From Ostreiculturibacter nitratireducens (GTDB taxonomy: Bacteria; Pseudomonadota; Alphaproteobacteria; Rhodobacterales; Rhodobacteraceae), in the NCBI RefSeq assembly GCF_032670585.1, contig NZ_JAVQHL010000001.1, forward strand, positions 1,240,001 through 1,304,000: a stretch of DNA of 64,000 nt. Reading direction: 5' to 3'. Made by a program: the position numbers and the translations under genes. This document shows, piece by piece, positions 51,773-60,847 of the stretch (position 1 is its first letter; every line of letters begins with the position of its first letter). The notes under the pieces are model-generated. The model was not told the DNA's origin. It made no database searches and worked only from the letters and a program-made list of their open reading frames with translations.

Positions 51773-52828
51773 ATGCCCCTAATGACAAAGATCAGGGGGC
51801 GCCGCGGCGCCCTCTGGCTCTGGCGGATCGCGAAGCTTTTCGCGACCGTGGCGCTGACCTTCCTCGGCCTGCTGATCGTCACTTTCCTGATCGGGCGCGT
51901 CGTGCCCGTCGACCCGGTCCTGGCCGTGATTGGCGACCGGGCGCCGCAATCGGTCTATGACCGCGTCTACGTCGAGCTTGGCCTCGACCGGCCGCTCTAC
52001 GAGCAGTTCTGGATCTACCTCCAGAAGGTCCTGAGCGGAGATTTCGGGCAGAGCTTCCTGACCAAGCGGGCCATCACCGACGACATCGCGCGCGTCTTCC
52101 CTGCGACAGTGGAACTCGCCACCGTCTCCATTCTGATCGGCACGCTCATCGGCATCCCGATGGGAGTTCTGGCCGCGGTGCGGCAGGGCCGGCTGGCCGA
52201 CCAGATCGTGCGTGTCCTGGGGCTCATCGGCTATTCCGCCCCGATCTTCTGGCTCGGCCTCGTCGGACTTCTCGTCTTCTATGCCCGCCTGCACTGGGTA
52301 TCCGGCCCGGGGCGGATCGACATCGCCTACGAGTACACCTTCACGCCCCGGACGGGGCTGCTCCTCTGGGACAGCGCGAGCCAGGGGCAGTGGGACGCCT
52401 TCCGCAACGTGCTGAGCCATATTCTCCTGCCGGCATCGCTGCTGGGCTATTACTCGATGGCCTATATCAGCCGGATGACCCGCAGTTTCATGCTCGCGGA
52501 ACTGGCGCAGGAATACGTGACGACCGCGCGCGTGAAGGGCGTGCCGGAATGGCGGATCATCTGGGTCCACGCGCTCCGGAACGCCGCCGTGCCGCTCGTC
52601 ACGGTGATTGCGCTTTCCTATGCGAGCCTCCTCGAGGGCTCCGTCCTGACCGAAACGGTCTTCGCCTGGCCGGGCCTCGGGCAATACCTTACGAACAGCC
52701 TCCAGAACGCCGACATGAACGCGGTCCTTGGCGGCACGCTGGTCATCGGCGCGATATTCGTCGGGCTGAACCTCCTGTCGGATCTGCTCTACACGCTGCT
52801 CGATCCGCGTGTCCGGAGGCGTGGATGA
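51773..52828 (+). CDS. Peptide-type ABC transporter permease (DppB-like)
   Basis: A 351-residue permease with six predicted membrane spans. After the first span comes the DppB-type periplasmic domain (LGLDRPLYEQFWIYLQKVLSGDFGQS). The EAA loop reads YVTTARVKGVPEWRIIWVHALRNA, and LLEGSVLTETVFAWPGLGQYL is diagnostic. It starts one base after the SBP stop; ATG 51782 is an alternative. Its stop overlaps the next permease start (ATGA). Confidence 0.93.
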   Translation: MPLMTKIRGRRGALWLWRIAKLFATVALTFLGLLIVTFLIGRVVPVDPVLAVIGDRAPQSVYDRVYVELGLDRPLYEQFWIYLQKVLSGDFGQSFLTKRAITDDIARVFPATVELATVSILIGTLIGIPMGVLAAVRQGRLADQIVRVLGLIGYSAPIFWLGLVGLLVFYARLHWVSGPGRIDIAYEYTFTPRTGLLLWDSASQGQWDAFRNVLSHILLPASLLGYYSMAYISRMTRSFMLAELAQEYVTTARVKGVPEWRIIWVHALRNAAVPLVTVIALSYASLLEGSVLTETVFAWPGLGQYLTNSLQNADMNAVLGGTLVIGAIFVGLNLLSDLLYTLLDPRVRRRG

Positions 52829-53733
52829 CGGTGACGCGCGAATGGCTCCTGTCGGAACAACCCGCCTCGCGGCGGCAGGCGAGGCTCGGGCAGGCCTACC
52901 GGACATGGCTGTCCTTCCGCGGGAACTGGCTCGCCATGGTCGGGCTGGGGATCGTCATCGCGCTGGTCGTCGTGGCGGCTTTCGCCGACGTGATCGCACC
53001 GCACGACCCGGTCGTTGGCGGCGACCTGCGCACCGCGCGCCTTCTGCCGCCGGGCGCCGACGGCTATCTGTTAGGAACCGACGACCTCGCCCGCGACATC
53101 TTCAGCCGCGTGGTCCATGGCGCGCGGCTGACGCTTCTCGTCGTCACGCTCGTCGCAGTCATCGCGACGCCCATCGGCCTGCTCGTCGGCACGACCTCGG
53201 GTTATTTCGGCGGCTGGGTCGATACAATTCTCATGCGGATCACCGACATCTTCCTTGCCTTCCCGCGCCTCATCCTCGCGCTGGCCTTCGTCGCCGCACT
53301 CGGCCCGGGGATCGAGAACGCGATCATCGCCATCGCCATCACATCCTGGCCGCCCTATGCCCGCCTGGCCCGGGCCGAGACGCTGACCGTCCGGGGCAGC
53401 GACTACATCGCCGCGGTGAAGCTGCAAGGTGCGGGCCCGGTCCGCATCATCTGGGGGCATATCGTTCCGCTCTGCCTTTCGTCGGTCGTCATCCGCGTCA
53501 CGCTAGACATGGCCGGCATCATCCTGACGGCAGCGGGCCTTGGCTTCCTGGGGCTCGGCGCGCAGCCCCCGCAGCCGGAATGGGGCGCGATGGTCGCGGC
53601 GGGGCGGCACTTCCTGATCGACCAGTGGTGGGTCGCCACGATCCCGGGCATCGCGATCTTCGTCGTCTCACTGGGGTTCAACCTGCTCGGCGACGGCCTG
53701 CGCGACGTCCTCGATCCGAAGGGGCGCAAATGA
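52825..53733 (+). CDS. Peptide-type ABC transporter permease (DppC-like)
   Basis: A 302-residue second permease. The N-terminal cytoplasmic segment precedes span 1 (NWLAMVGLGIVIALVVVAAF). The DppC signature APHDPVVGGDL...LLGTDDLARDIFSRVVHGAR follows, with the EAA loop DYIAAVKLQGAGPVRIIWGHI. It forms the translocation channel with the preceding permease. Four-base overlaps on both sides show tight translational coupling. Confidence 0.93.
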   Translation: MTVTREWLLSEQPASRRQARLGQAYRTWLSFRGNWLAMVGLGIVIALVVVAAFADVIAPHDPVVGGDLRTARLLPPGADGYLLGTDDLARDIFSRVVHGARLTLLVVTLVAVIATPIGLLVGTTSGYFGGWVDTILMRITDIFLAFPRLILALAFVAALGPGIENAIIAIAITSWPPYARLARAETLTVRGSDYIAAVKLQGAGPVRIIWGHIVPLCLSSVVIRVTLDMAGIILTAAGLGFLGLGAQPPQPEWGAMVAAGRHFLIDQWWVATIPGIAIFVVSLGFNLLGDGLRDVLDPKGRK

Positions 53734-54563
53734 CCGAGCTTCTGACCGTCGACGATCTTCGCGTCACCTACCCCACCCGGCAGGGCCCGTCCGAGGTCGT
53801 GCGGGGCGTCTCCTTCGCGCTTGGCCGCGAAAGGCTCGGCATCGTGGGCGAAAGCGGGTCCGGCAAGTCGCAGACGGGCCGCGCGATCCTGGGCCTGACA
53901 CCGCCGCCGGGCGTCGCGACGTCGAAGCGGCTCGAATTCGACGGGATCGACCTGCGCGCGGCCTCGCCCGCCACCTGGCGCAAGCTCAGAGGCGCGCGGA
54001 TGACGATGGTGATGCAGGACCCGAAATTCTCGCTGAACCCTGTCATGCAGATCGGCAGGCAACTGATGGAGGTCCTGAAGTTCCACGGCGGCGAAAGCCG
54101 CGCCGACCGAAGGGCGCGCGCCCTCGCGATGCTGGAGGCGGTGCAGATCCGCGACCCCGAGAGGGTCTTTCGCGCCTACCCGCACGAGCTTTCCGGCGGC
54201 ATGGGGCAGCGCGCGATGATCGCGATGATGCTGGTGACCGAACCCGACCTCCTGATCGCGGACGAGCCGACCTCGGCCCTCGACGTCACGGTTCAGATCG
54301 AGGTTCTGCGGATCCTCGACAAGCTCGTGGCGGAGCGCGGCATGGGCCTCATCCTCATCAGCCACGACTTGCGGCTCGTGTCCTCTTTCTGCGACCGGGT
54401 TCTGGTGATGTATGCCGGGCGGGTGGTCGAGGAGCTGCGCGCCGCCGACCTGCACAAGGCGCAGCACCCTTACACGCAGGGTCTAATGAACTGTCTGCCG
54501 AAGATCGAGGGAGGCGCGCGGCCCCTTCCCACGCTTCGCCGCGACGCGTCCTGGGCGCTCTGA
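53730..54563 (+). CDS. Peptide-type ABC transporter ATPase (DppD-like)
   Basis: A 277-residue ATPase. Walker A GESGSGKS, the signature LSGGMGQRAMIAMML and Walker B LLIADEPTSALD are intact. The family's HPYTQGLMNCLP end is present, but the Cys-rich [4Fe-4S] extension of longer DppD proteins is absent. It pairs with the following ATPase, whose ATG overlaps its final base. Confidence 0.93.
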   Translation: MTELLTVDDLRVTYPTRQGPSEVVRGVSFALGRERLGIVGESGSGKSQTGRAILGLTPPPGVATSKRLEFDGIDLRAASPATWRKLRGARMTMVMQDPKFSLNPVMQIGRQLMEVLKFHGGESRADRRARALAMLEAVQIRDPERVFRAYPHELSGGMGQRAMIAMMLVTEPDLLIADEPTSALDVTVQIEVLRILDKLVAERGMGLILISHDLRLVSSFCDRVLVMYAGRVVEELRAADLHKAQHPYTQGLMNCLPKIEGGARPLPTLRRDASWAL

Positions 54564-55324
54564 TGCTGATCGAGATCGAAAACCTCCACGTCACCTTCGG
54601 CCACGGTCTCGACGCCGTCCACGCGGTGCAGGGCGTCAGCCTTGCGGTGAATGAGGGCGAAAGCTACGGGATCGTGGGGGAGAGCGGGTCGGGCAAATCG
54701 ACCGTGCTGCGGGCCATATGCGGGCTCGCGCCGACCAGCGCGGGGGAGATCCGGATGGACGGCATGCCCCTGCGAACGCCGCGAAGCGCGGCCTTCTACC
54801 GCCGGGTCCAGATGGTCTTCCAGGATCCCTATGCCTCCCTCCATCCCCGCCACACCGTGGACCGGGTCCTTTCCGAGCCTCTGGCCATCCACGGCTTCGA
54901 CCGGCGCGAGGAGCGGATCAACCAGGCGCTGGCCGACGTGGGCCTCGGCCAGGGCTTCCGCTTCCGCTACCCGCACCAGCTTTCCGGCGGGCAGCGCCAG
55001 CGCGTCGCGGTGGCGCGCGCGCTGATCCTGGAACCCAGGGTGCTCCTTCTGGACGAACCGACCTCGGCGCTCGACGCCTCGATCCAGGCGGAGGTCCTGA
55101 ACCTCCTCGACCGGCTCCGCGCGGAACGGGGGCTGACCTACCTCATGGTCAGCCACGACCTCGCCGTGGTCGGGCACATGTGCGAACGGCTCCTGGTCAT
55201 GCAGAATGGCGAGGGGGTGGAGGAACTGGCGCGCGCGGATCTTCGTGCCCGTCGCGCCGAGACCCCCTATACACGAAAGCTCCTTGCGGCGAGCGAGGGT
55301 TACAGACCGGCGGAGGCTTCATGA
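54563..55324 (+). CDS. Peptide-type ABC transporter ATPase (DppF-like)
   Basis: A 253-residue ATPase, shorter than the usual 320-330 residues because the C-terminal oligopeptide extension is trimmed. Walker A GESGSGKST, LSGGQRQRVAVARAL, Walker B VLLLDEPTSALD and MVSHDLAVV are intact. It ends with the dipeptidase start overlapping by four bases. Confidence 0.92.
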   Translation: MLIEIENLHVTFGHGLDAVHAVQGVSLAVNEGESYGIVGESGSGKSTVLRAICGLAPTSAGEIRMDGMPLRTPRSAAFYRRVQMVFQDPYASLHPRHTVDRVLSEPLAIHGFDRREERINQALADVGLGQGFRFRYPHQLSGGQRQRVAVARALILEPRVLLLDEPTSALDASIQAEVLNLLDRLRAERGLTYLMVSHDLAVVGHMCERLLVMQNGEGVEELARADLRARRAETPYTRKLLAASEGYRPAEAS

Positions 55325-56370
55325 TCCCGGTATTCGACGGCCACAACGACTTTCTGCTGCGGCTTCTGAAGGCGCCGGAAGACCGGGAGACGATCTGGCT
55401 CAAGGGCGACGGCAAGGGGCACCTCGACCTTCCCCGCATGAAGCAGGGCGGCTTCGCCGGGGGTTTCTTCGCGGTCTACATCCCCTCGCCCGAGGCCGGT
55501 GACGGGCACGATCACGACAAGCTCATGGACGCGCCGCCCTACGACCTGCCGCTTCCCGAACTCATCGGGCTCGACGGCGCGCTGCCGGTCGCGATGGCCA
55601 TGGTCGGGCATCTCTGCTGGATGGAGCGGACGGGAACCCTGAAGATCTGCCGGAGCGTCCCCGAGATCCGCGACTGCATGGCGCGGGGCGTGATCGCCGC
55701 GATCCTGCACATGGAAGGCGCGGAGGCAATCGACGAGGATCTGGACGCGCTCCACGTCTGGCACGCGGCGGGGCTCCGGTCCCTTGGGCCGGTCTGGTCG
55801 CGGCCGACGATCTTCGGGCACGGCGTGCCCTTCCGCTTTCCGGGCGACCCCGATACGGGCGATGGCCTGACCGACGCCGGCAAGCGCCTCATCCGCGAGT
55901 GCAACGCGCTGAAGATCATGTTGGACCTGTCGCACCTGAACGAGAAGGGCTTCGACGACGTCGCCGCGATCTCGGACGCTCCCCTGGTGGCGACGCATTC
56001 CAATGCCCATGCCCTGACACGTTCGACCCGAAACCTGACGGACCGCCAGCTCGCGCTGATCCGCGAAACCGGCGGCATGGTCGGCCTGAACTTCGCCACC
56101 ATCTTCCTGAGGGAGGACGGACGGAAGCGGCCATTCGAGGGCTGGGACCCGGTGCTGCGCCACCTCGACTACCTCATCGAACGTCTCGGAGAGGACCACG
56201 TTGGCTTCGGATCGGACTTCGACGGGGCGACCCTGCCCGCCGACCTCGGCGACGTCGCGGGGCTGCCGCGATTGACCGAGGAACTGAGGAAGCACGGATA
56301 TGGCGAGACGCTGCTCAGGAAGCTCGCGCACGAGAACTGGCTGTCGCTGCTCGACTGCACCTGGAGATGA
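55321..56370 (+). CDS. Membrane-dipeptidase family (M19) dipeptidase
   Basis: A 349-residue zinc dipeptidase related to renal dipeptidase. The binuclear site residues are His8 and Asp10 (DGHNDF), bridging Glu132 (LHMEGAEAI), His205 (DLSHLNEKG) and His226 (THSNAHAL), with the late GSDFDG Asp near residue 299. It lacks a signal peptide, so it acts in the cytoplasm on dipeptides brought in by the co-encoded ABC transporter. M19 members accept dehydropeptides and L-D dipeptides, so peptidoglycan-derived or modified dipeptides are possible substrates. Confidence 0.92.
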   Translation: MIPVFDGHNDFLLRLLKAPEDRETIWLKGDGKGHLDLPRMKQGGFAGGFFAVYIPSPEAGDGHDHDKLMDAPPYDLPLPELIGLDGALPVAMAMVGHLCWMERTGTLKICRSVPEIRDCMARGVIAAILHMEGAEAIDEDLDALHVWHAAGLRSLGPVWSRPTIFGHGVPFRFPGDPDTGDGLTDAGKRLIRECNALKIMLDLSHLNEKGFDDVAAISDAPLVATHSNAHALTRSTRNLTDRQLALIRETGGMVGLNFATIFLREDGRKRPFEGWDPVLRHLDYLIERLGEDHVGFGSDFDGATLPADLGDVAGLPRLTEELRKHGYGETLLRKLAHENWLSLLDCTWR

Positions 56371-57560
56371 GCCTTCCGGTCCTGAAGAACCGCGCCGCTC
56401 GACGGCTGTTCCTGGATCGGCACGCGCTGGCCGAGCAGCCGGTCGGACCAGCCAAGGGCGATGACCTGCTGGCACTGATCCGGCGCCTCGGCTTCGTGCA
56501 GCTGGACAGCATCAACACGGTCGAGCGCGCGCATCACATGATCCTGTGGTCGCGGCGTCAATCCTACCGGCCCGGCGCGCTGAAACGGCTTCTCGAGAAG
56601 GACCGAAGGCTTTTCGAGCACTGGACCCACGACGCTTCGGTGATCCCGACGGAGTTCCTCGCACATTGGCGCCTTCGCTTCGCGCGGGACGCCGAAACGC
56701 TCAGAAGCCGCTATCGCGACTGGCAGGGCCCGGAATTCGAAGCGAAGCTCGACGAAGTTCTCGCGCGGATCGCGGCGGAAGGCCCGGTGCGGTCGGGCGA
56801 GGTCGGCGAGGACGAGGCGCGGGGCAAGGGCGGCTGGTGGGAATGGCATCCGTCGAAGACCGCGCTCGAATTCCTGTGGCGAAGCGGGCAGCTCGCCGTG
56901 ACGCGGCGGGAGGGCTTCGCCAAGGTCTATGACCTGGCCGAGAGGGTCTATCCCGAGGCCCCGGCGCTTTCGGAGGCGGAGACGATCGACTGGGCCTGCG
57001 GCGCGGCGCTGGATCGGCTCGGCTTCGCGACGACGGGCGAGATCGCTGCGTTCTGGGCGAAGGTCCGGCCGGAGGAGGCGAAGGACTGGGCCGCCAGGGC
57101 GCTGAAGCGCGGCGAAATCGAGGAGGTCGCCGTCGAAGGCGCGGACGGGGCGCGGAGGCGCTCCTTCGCGCGGCCGGACGTGATCGGGGCGGCGGATAGC
57201 GCGCCGGAAGCCCCTGCCCGGCTGCGCATCCTGTCACCCTTCGATCCGGCCCTGCGGGACCGGGCGCGCGCGGAACGGCTCTTCGGTTTCCACTACCGGA
57301 TCGAGGTTTTCGTGCCAGAAGCGCAGCGCCGCTACGGATACTACGTGTTCCCGGTGATGGAGGGCGATGCTCTGATCGGCCGCCTCGACGCCCGCGCACG
57401 GCGGGCGGAGGGCGTGTTGCAGGTGGCAGGTTTCTGGCCGGAGCCGGGCGTGCGGATGGGCAAGCTTAGGCTCCGGCGACTGGAGGCGGAGCTCGACCGG
57501 CTCGCCCGTTTCGCGGGCTGCGACCGCGTCGCGTTCGACCCGGGCTGGCTAAGGCCCTGA
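56367..57560 (+). CDS. YcaQ/AlkX-like winged-helix DNA-repair family protein
   Basis: A 397-residue protein of the HTH_42 (DUF1006) family with tandem winged helices, as in E. coli YcaQ/AlkX and Streptomyces AlkZ, which unhook interstrand crosslinks or remove bulky alkylated bases. The catalytic loop reads GFVQLDSINTV with Q45-L46-D47, the QxD form of the YcaQ branch rather than the QxQ form of AlkZ. DPKCDR-like closing residues (FDPALRDRARAERLFGF, RRYGYYVFPVM) are typical. Its ATG overlaps the dipeptidase stop by four bases, an unexpected operon partner. Confidence 0.87.
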   Translation: MSLPVLKNRAARRLFLDRHALAEQPVGPAKGDDLLALIRRLGFVQLDSINTVERAHHMILWSRRQSYRPGALKRLLEKDRRLFEHWTHDASVIPTEFLAHWRLRFARDAETLRSRYRDWQGPEFEAKLDEVLARIAAEGPVRSGEVGEDEARGKGGWWEWHPSKTALEFLWRSGQLAVTRREGFAKVYDLAERVYPEAPALSEAETIDWACGAALDRLGFATTGEIAAFWAKVRPEEAKDWAARALKRGEIEEVAVEGADGARRRSFARPDVIGAADSAPEAPARLRILSPFDPALRDRARAERLFGFHYRIEVFVPEAQRRYGYYVFPVMEGDALIGRLDARARRAEGVLQVAGFWPEPGVRMGKLRLRRLEAELDRLARFAGCDRVAFDPGWLRP

Positions 57561-57572
57561 TACAGTCGAAAA

Positions 57573-57609
57573 ACCGACCTGCCAGTCGGTCGCAATCAAG
57601 ACAGATTGC
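57573..57609. promoter_or_regulatory. Two adjacent 18-base dyads upstream of the DMT transporter
   Basis: ACCGAC-N6-GTCGGT (57573-57590) and GCAATC-N6-GATTGC (57592-57609) are separated by one base. Both have perfect 6-base arms. The first resembles TetR-family operators. They lie 43-79 bases before the transporter ATG. Confidence 0.5.
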
Positions 57610-57651
57610 GGCACGCGCCCGCACGACTGTCGCGCTCGGGAGGAGCGTGAC

Positions 57652-58542
57652 ATGTCAGAGCCAAGTTACCGGGTCGGGGTGATCCTCGTGCTGATCGCGG
57701 GGCTCCTGTGGTCGATGATGGGGCTGTTCATCCGGCTCATCGAAACGGCGGGAACCTGGCAGATCCTCCTCTACCGCTCGCTCGGTCTCGTGCCCGTCCT
57801 CTTCACCGTGATCGCGCTGCGCGCCGGCCGGGCACCCTTCGGACGCATCCGGCGCGCGGGCTGGACCGGAGTCGCCGGCGGCGTCGCGCTGGTCCTCGCG
57901 TTCTCAGGAGCGATCTTCGCGATCCAGTCGACCTCGGTCGCCAACGCGGTCTTCCTCTTCGCCGCCTCGCCACTACTGACTGCGGTCCTCGCATGGCCCC
58001 TCCTCCGCGAACCGGTCCGGGGCGCGACCTGGATCGCGATCATGATAGCCGGGGTCGGCATGTTCCTGATGGTGCGCGAGGGTCTCGCGCTCGGCGCGGG
58101 ATGGGGCAATGGGGCGGCGCTCGTCTCGGCCCTCGGCTTCGCGATCTTCACCATCACCCTCAGGCGCGGGCGGAACGGCGACATGCTGCCGGCCGTGGTG
58201 ATCGGCGGCGTCCTGTCGATTCTGACGGCGGTGGGCGTCCTCACCCTCAACGGGGAGCCGATCGAGGTGCCGGTTCGCGACATGGCGATAGCCGGGCTCA
58301 TGGGCGCGCTGATCCTTGGCGGCGGGATGGCGGCCTACACGGCCGGAAGCCGCGCGGTGCCGGCCGCCGAACTGACGCTTCTGAGCATGGTCGAGGTGAT
58401 GCTCGCCCCGGTCTGGGTCTTCGTGTTCCTCGCCGAGAAGACAAGCTTCAACACGCTCGTGGGGGGCGCGGTGCTACTCGCCGCGATCCTCTTCAACGCG
58501 TTTTCGGGAATGCGGCACCGGCCGCCGCCGCCGCTCGCCTGA
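57652..58542 (+). CDS. DMT (EamA) family transporter
   Basis: A 296-residue inner-membrane protein with ten spans arranged as two EamA repeats (about 10-140 and 150-285). WSMMGLFIRLIETAGTWQILLYRS marks the first repeat and ELTLLSMVEVMLAPVWVFVFLAE the second. Members export amino acids, metabolites or drugs. The gene converges with the RpiR regulator two bases away. Two dyads in the leader suggest its own regulator, not seen nearby. Confidence 0.9.
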   Translation: MSEPSYRVGVILVLIAGLLWSMMGLFIRLIETAGTWQILLYRSLGLVPVLFTVIALRAGRAPFGRIRRAGWTGVAGGVALVLAFSGAIFAIQSTSVANAVFLFAASPLLTAVLAWPLLREPVRGATWIAIMIAGVGMFLMVREGLALGAGWGNGAALVSALGFAIFTITLRRGRNGDMLPAVVIGGVLSILTAVGVLTLNGEPIEVPVRDMAIAGLMGALILGGGMAAYTAGSRAVPAAELTLLSMVEVMLAPVWVFVFLAEKTSFNTLVGGAVLLAAILFNAFSGMRHRPPPPLA

Positions 58543-58544
58543 TA

Positions 58545-59414
58545 CTACTTGGGACGTCGGAAGAACCGAGCGCGGGCGAAGAGGTCCTCCAGCCGCTTCA
58601 TTCGCGCGCGCGTCTCGTCCCAGGTCAGGGCTTCGACCGCGGCGAGGAGGGTTTCGACGAGGACCTGGATCGCAACGGTGGAATCCCAGGCCGACGGCGC
58701 CTCGACATGGGCGGACAGCCGGTAGCGGGCGTGAGCGGCCGCGGGGGAGACCCATTGGTCCGTGATCAGGACGACTTCCGCCCCCTGGTCCGCGGCAATC
58801 TCCACCAGTTGCAGAACGTTGTTTTCGTAGCGGCGGATATCGAAGGCCAGAAGCACGTCGCCGGGCTCCAGGTCGATCAGCGCGGGCGGCCAGGCATTCG
58901 ACATGTCGGAGATCAGCGTCACACCCTGCCGGACCACACGCATGTGCGTGACGAAATAGTCCGCGGCCGCGTGCGTGATCCGCCCGCCCATGGCGAAGAC
59001 CTTCCGATTCTTGTCGGCCATCAGGGCGGCGACGGCATCAAACTCGGCGTGGTCGATCTGCGAGAGCGTGGCCTGCAGGTTGGCCAGGACCGCGTCGGCA
59101 AAGCGGTTCAGCACGTGCTGCTCGGGCGCGCCGCCGGCCCAGCGGTCGTGCTTGGCGAGGGGTGAGATGAGGCGCTCCTCGACCTCGACGCGGACACGGG
59201 CCTGGAAATCCGGATATCCCTTGTAGCCGAGCTTCTGCACGAGCCGCACGACGGTGGGCGTGGAGACCTCGGCCGCTTTCGCCAGCGCAGTGATCGAGCC
59301 GAGGGCCGCCACCGGATAGTTCCGGGTTATATGGCTTGCGAGCTGTCGCTCCGCGCGCGTCAGGCCGTCGAAAGCCGCGCGGATTTCCTGTTCGATCGTC
59401 TTCGCCGCCGCCAC
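58545..59414 (-). CDS. MurR/RpiR family transcriptional regulator
   Basis: A 289-residue regulator with an N-terminal HTH_6 domain (EIRAAFDGLTRAERQLASHITRN, SITALAKAAEVSTPTVVRLVQKLGYKGYPDFQ) and a C-terminal SIS domain (about 125-260) including VFAMGGRITHAAADYF and VVLITDQWVSP. SIS domains usually bind phosphosugars, but some RpiR proteins next to amino-acid operons have other ligands. Start GTG 59414 is preferred because GGGAGGGGAG lies just before it; the frame is open to TTG 59435. It is divergent from the formylglutamate/TRAP operon and is its probable regulator. Confidence 0.88.
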   Translation of the reverse strand: MAAAKTIEQEIRAAFDGLTRAERQLASHITRNYPVAALGSITALAKAAEVSTPTVVRLVQKLGYKGYPDFQARVRVEVEERLISPLAKHDRWAGGAPEQHVLNRFADAVLANLQATLSQIDHAEFDAVAALMADKNRKVFAMGGRITHAAADYFVTHMRVVRQGVTLISDMSNAWPPALIDLEPGDVLLAFDIRRYENNVLQLVEIAADQGAEVVLITDQWVSPAAAHARYRLSAHVEAPSAWDSTVAIQVLVETLLAAVEALTWDETRARMKRLEDLFARARFFRRPK

Positions 59415-59555
59415 GCGCTCCCCTCCCGCGCGCAAAACACCCTCAGGTGTCGCGCGGAAAGATCGTAACAGATTTTCAGATTTCGGAAAGATGTTGACAG
59501 AAGAGGGGGTGCCAGATGAGCCTTAAGGGGTGACTCGCGACGCGCGAAGGGACTG

Positions 59556-60341
59556 ATGGACAACGCCCAGACCCTGGCCGACCCCGTTGTGATGGTTGAA
59601 ACCGCCCCAGGACAGGGTCCGTTTCTCTTCGTCTGCGAGCACGCTTCGAACATCTTCCCGGAACGCTTCGGCACGCTCGGGCTGACCGACAAGCAGAGGC
59701 AGGCGCACATCGCCTGGGACCCCGGGGCGCTTGGTCTGGCGCGGGGGCTGCTATCACGGCTTGGCGGCGCATTCGTCGCGGCGAAGGTTTCGCGCCTGAT
59801 ATACGACTGCAACCGCCCGCCACACAGCCCCGGCGCGATGGTGGGAAGAAGCGAGATGTACGACATCCCCGGAAATGCCAGCCTGTCGGCGGAGGCGAGG
59901 CTGGAGCGTACAGAGGCGATCTATGTCCCGTTCTGCTCGGCACTTCACGGCGAGATCGCGCGACGCCTCGCGGTCGGTCTGCTTCCGGTCATCGTCACCG
60001 TCCACAGCTTCACGCCGACATGGTTCGGAGCACCGCGCGACGTCGAACTCGGCGTCATCCATGACGCGGACCCATCCCTTGCGCGGGAGGTTCTTGCCGC
60101 CGCGCGGTCCCGGACCGGTCTGAAGGCGGAACTGAATGCCCCCTACTCGGCGGCGGACGGCGTCACTCATTCCCTCAGGCTTCACGCGGTGCCCTACGGC
60201 CTGCCCAACGTGATGCTGGAAATCCGCAACGACCTGATCGCCACACCTGAAGCCGAGGAGGCCATGGCCGACACGCTCGCCCCCGTCCTGTCCGCGGCAC
60301 TGGCGGCGCTTGCCCCACCGCCGGCAAGGAGCGCGACGTGA
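59556..60341 (+). CDS. N-formylglutamate amidohydrolase family protein
   Basis: A 261-residue zinc-dependent FGase-family enzyme, which in histidine degradation hydrolyses N-formylglutamate to formate and glutamate. The FVCEHASNIFPERF opening, HIAWDPGALGLARGL, DCNRPP and VTVHSFTPTW segments carry the conserved acidic and His residues. No hut genes are nearby. It instead heads an operon with a TRAP transporter and a glutamine-synthetase-like gene, so it may act on another N-acyl or amide compound. It couples to dctQ through a GTGA overlap. Confidence 0.87.
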   Translation: MDNAQTLADPVVMVETAPGQGPFLFVCEHASNIFPERFGTLGLTDKQRQAHIAWDPGALGLARGLLSRLGGAFVAAKVSRLIYDCNRPPHSPGAMVGRSEMYDIPGNASLSAEARLERTEAIYVPFCSALHGEIARRLAVGLLPVIVTVHSFTPTWFGAPRDVELGVIHDADPSLAREVLAAARSRTGLKAELNAPYSAADGVTHSLRLHAVPYGLPNVMLEIRNDLIATPEAEEAMADTLAPVLSAALAALAPPPARSAT

Positions 60342-60847
60342 TGCCCGGTTGGATCAGAGCCTATGTGCGGGTTGTCGAGAGGGTGAACTACGTGGTCGGC
60401 CGGGTGGCGATGTACATCCTCTTCGTAATGATGGGGATCCTCTTGTGGTCCTCGATCTCGAAGGCGTTCACGCTGCCCTCGATCTGGACGCTCGAAATGG
60501 CACAATTCGCGATGGTCGCCTACTACATGCTCGGGGGGCCCTATTCCCTGCAGCTGGACAGCAACGTGCGGATGGACCTTCTCTATCACCGCTGGTCCGA
60601 CCGGACCCGCGCCTGGGTCGACGCGTTCTCGGTCTTCGCGCTTCTGTTCTACCTGGGCGTTCTCCTCTACGGCGCGGTGGAAAGCACGGCCTATTCGCTC
60701 GAATACGCCGAGCGCAGCCCGACCGCCTGGCGGCCCTATCTCGCGCCGATCAAGATCATCATGTGCCTGGGCATCTTCATGATGCTCCTTCAGGCCATCG
60801 CCTTCTTCTTCCGCGACGTCGCGAAGATCCGCGGGGAGGAGATCTGA
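60338..60847 (+). CDS. TRAP transporter small permease (DctQ)
   Basis: A 169-residue four-span DctQ subunit. Conserved sequence includes a MYILFVMMGILLWSSISKAFTLPSIWTLEMAQF helix pair and GGPYSLQLDSNVRMDLLY. It starts at GTG 60338 overlapping the preceding stop, or at ATG 60341. Together with DctM it forms the membrane component of a sodium-driven solute importer. Confidence 0.9.
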   Translation: MMPGWIRAYVRVVERVNYVVGRVAMYILFVMMGILLWSSISKAFTLPSIWTLEMAQFAMVAYYMLGGPYSLQLDSNVRMDLLYHRWSDRTRAWVDAFSVFALLFYLGVLLYGAVESTAYSLEYAERSPTAWRPYLAPIKIIMCLGIFMMLLQAIAFFFRDVAKIRGEEI

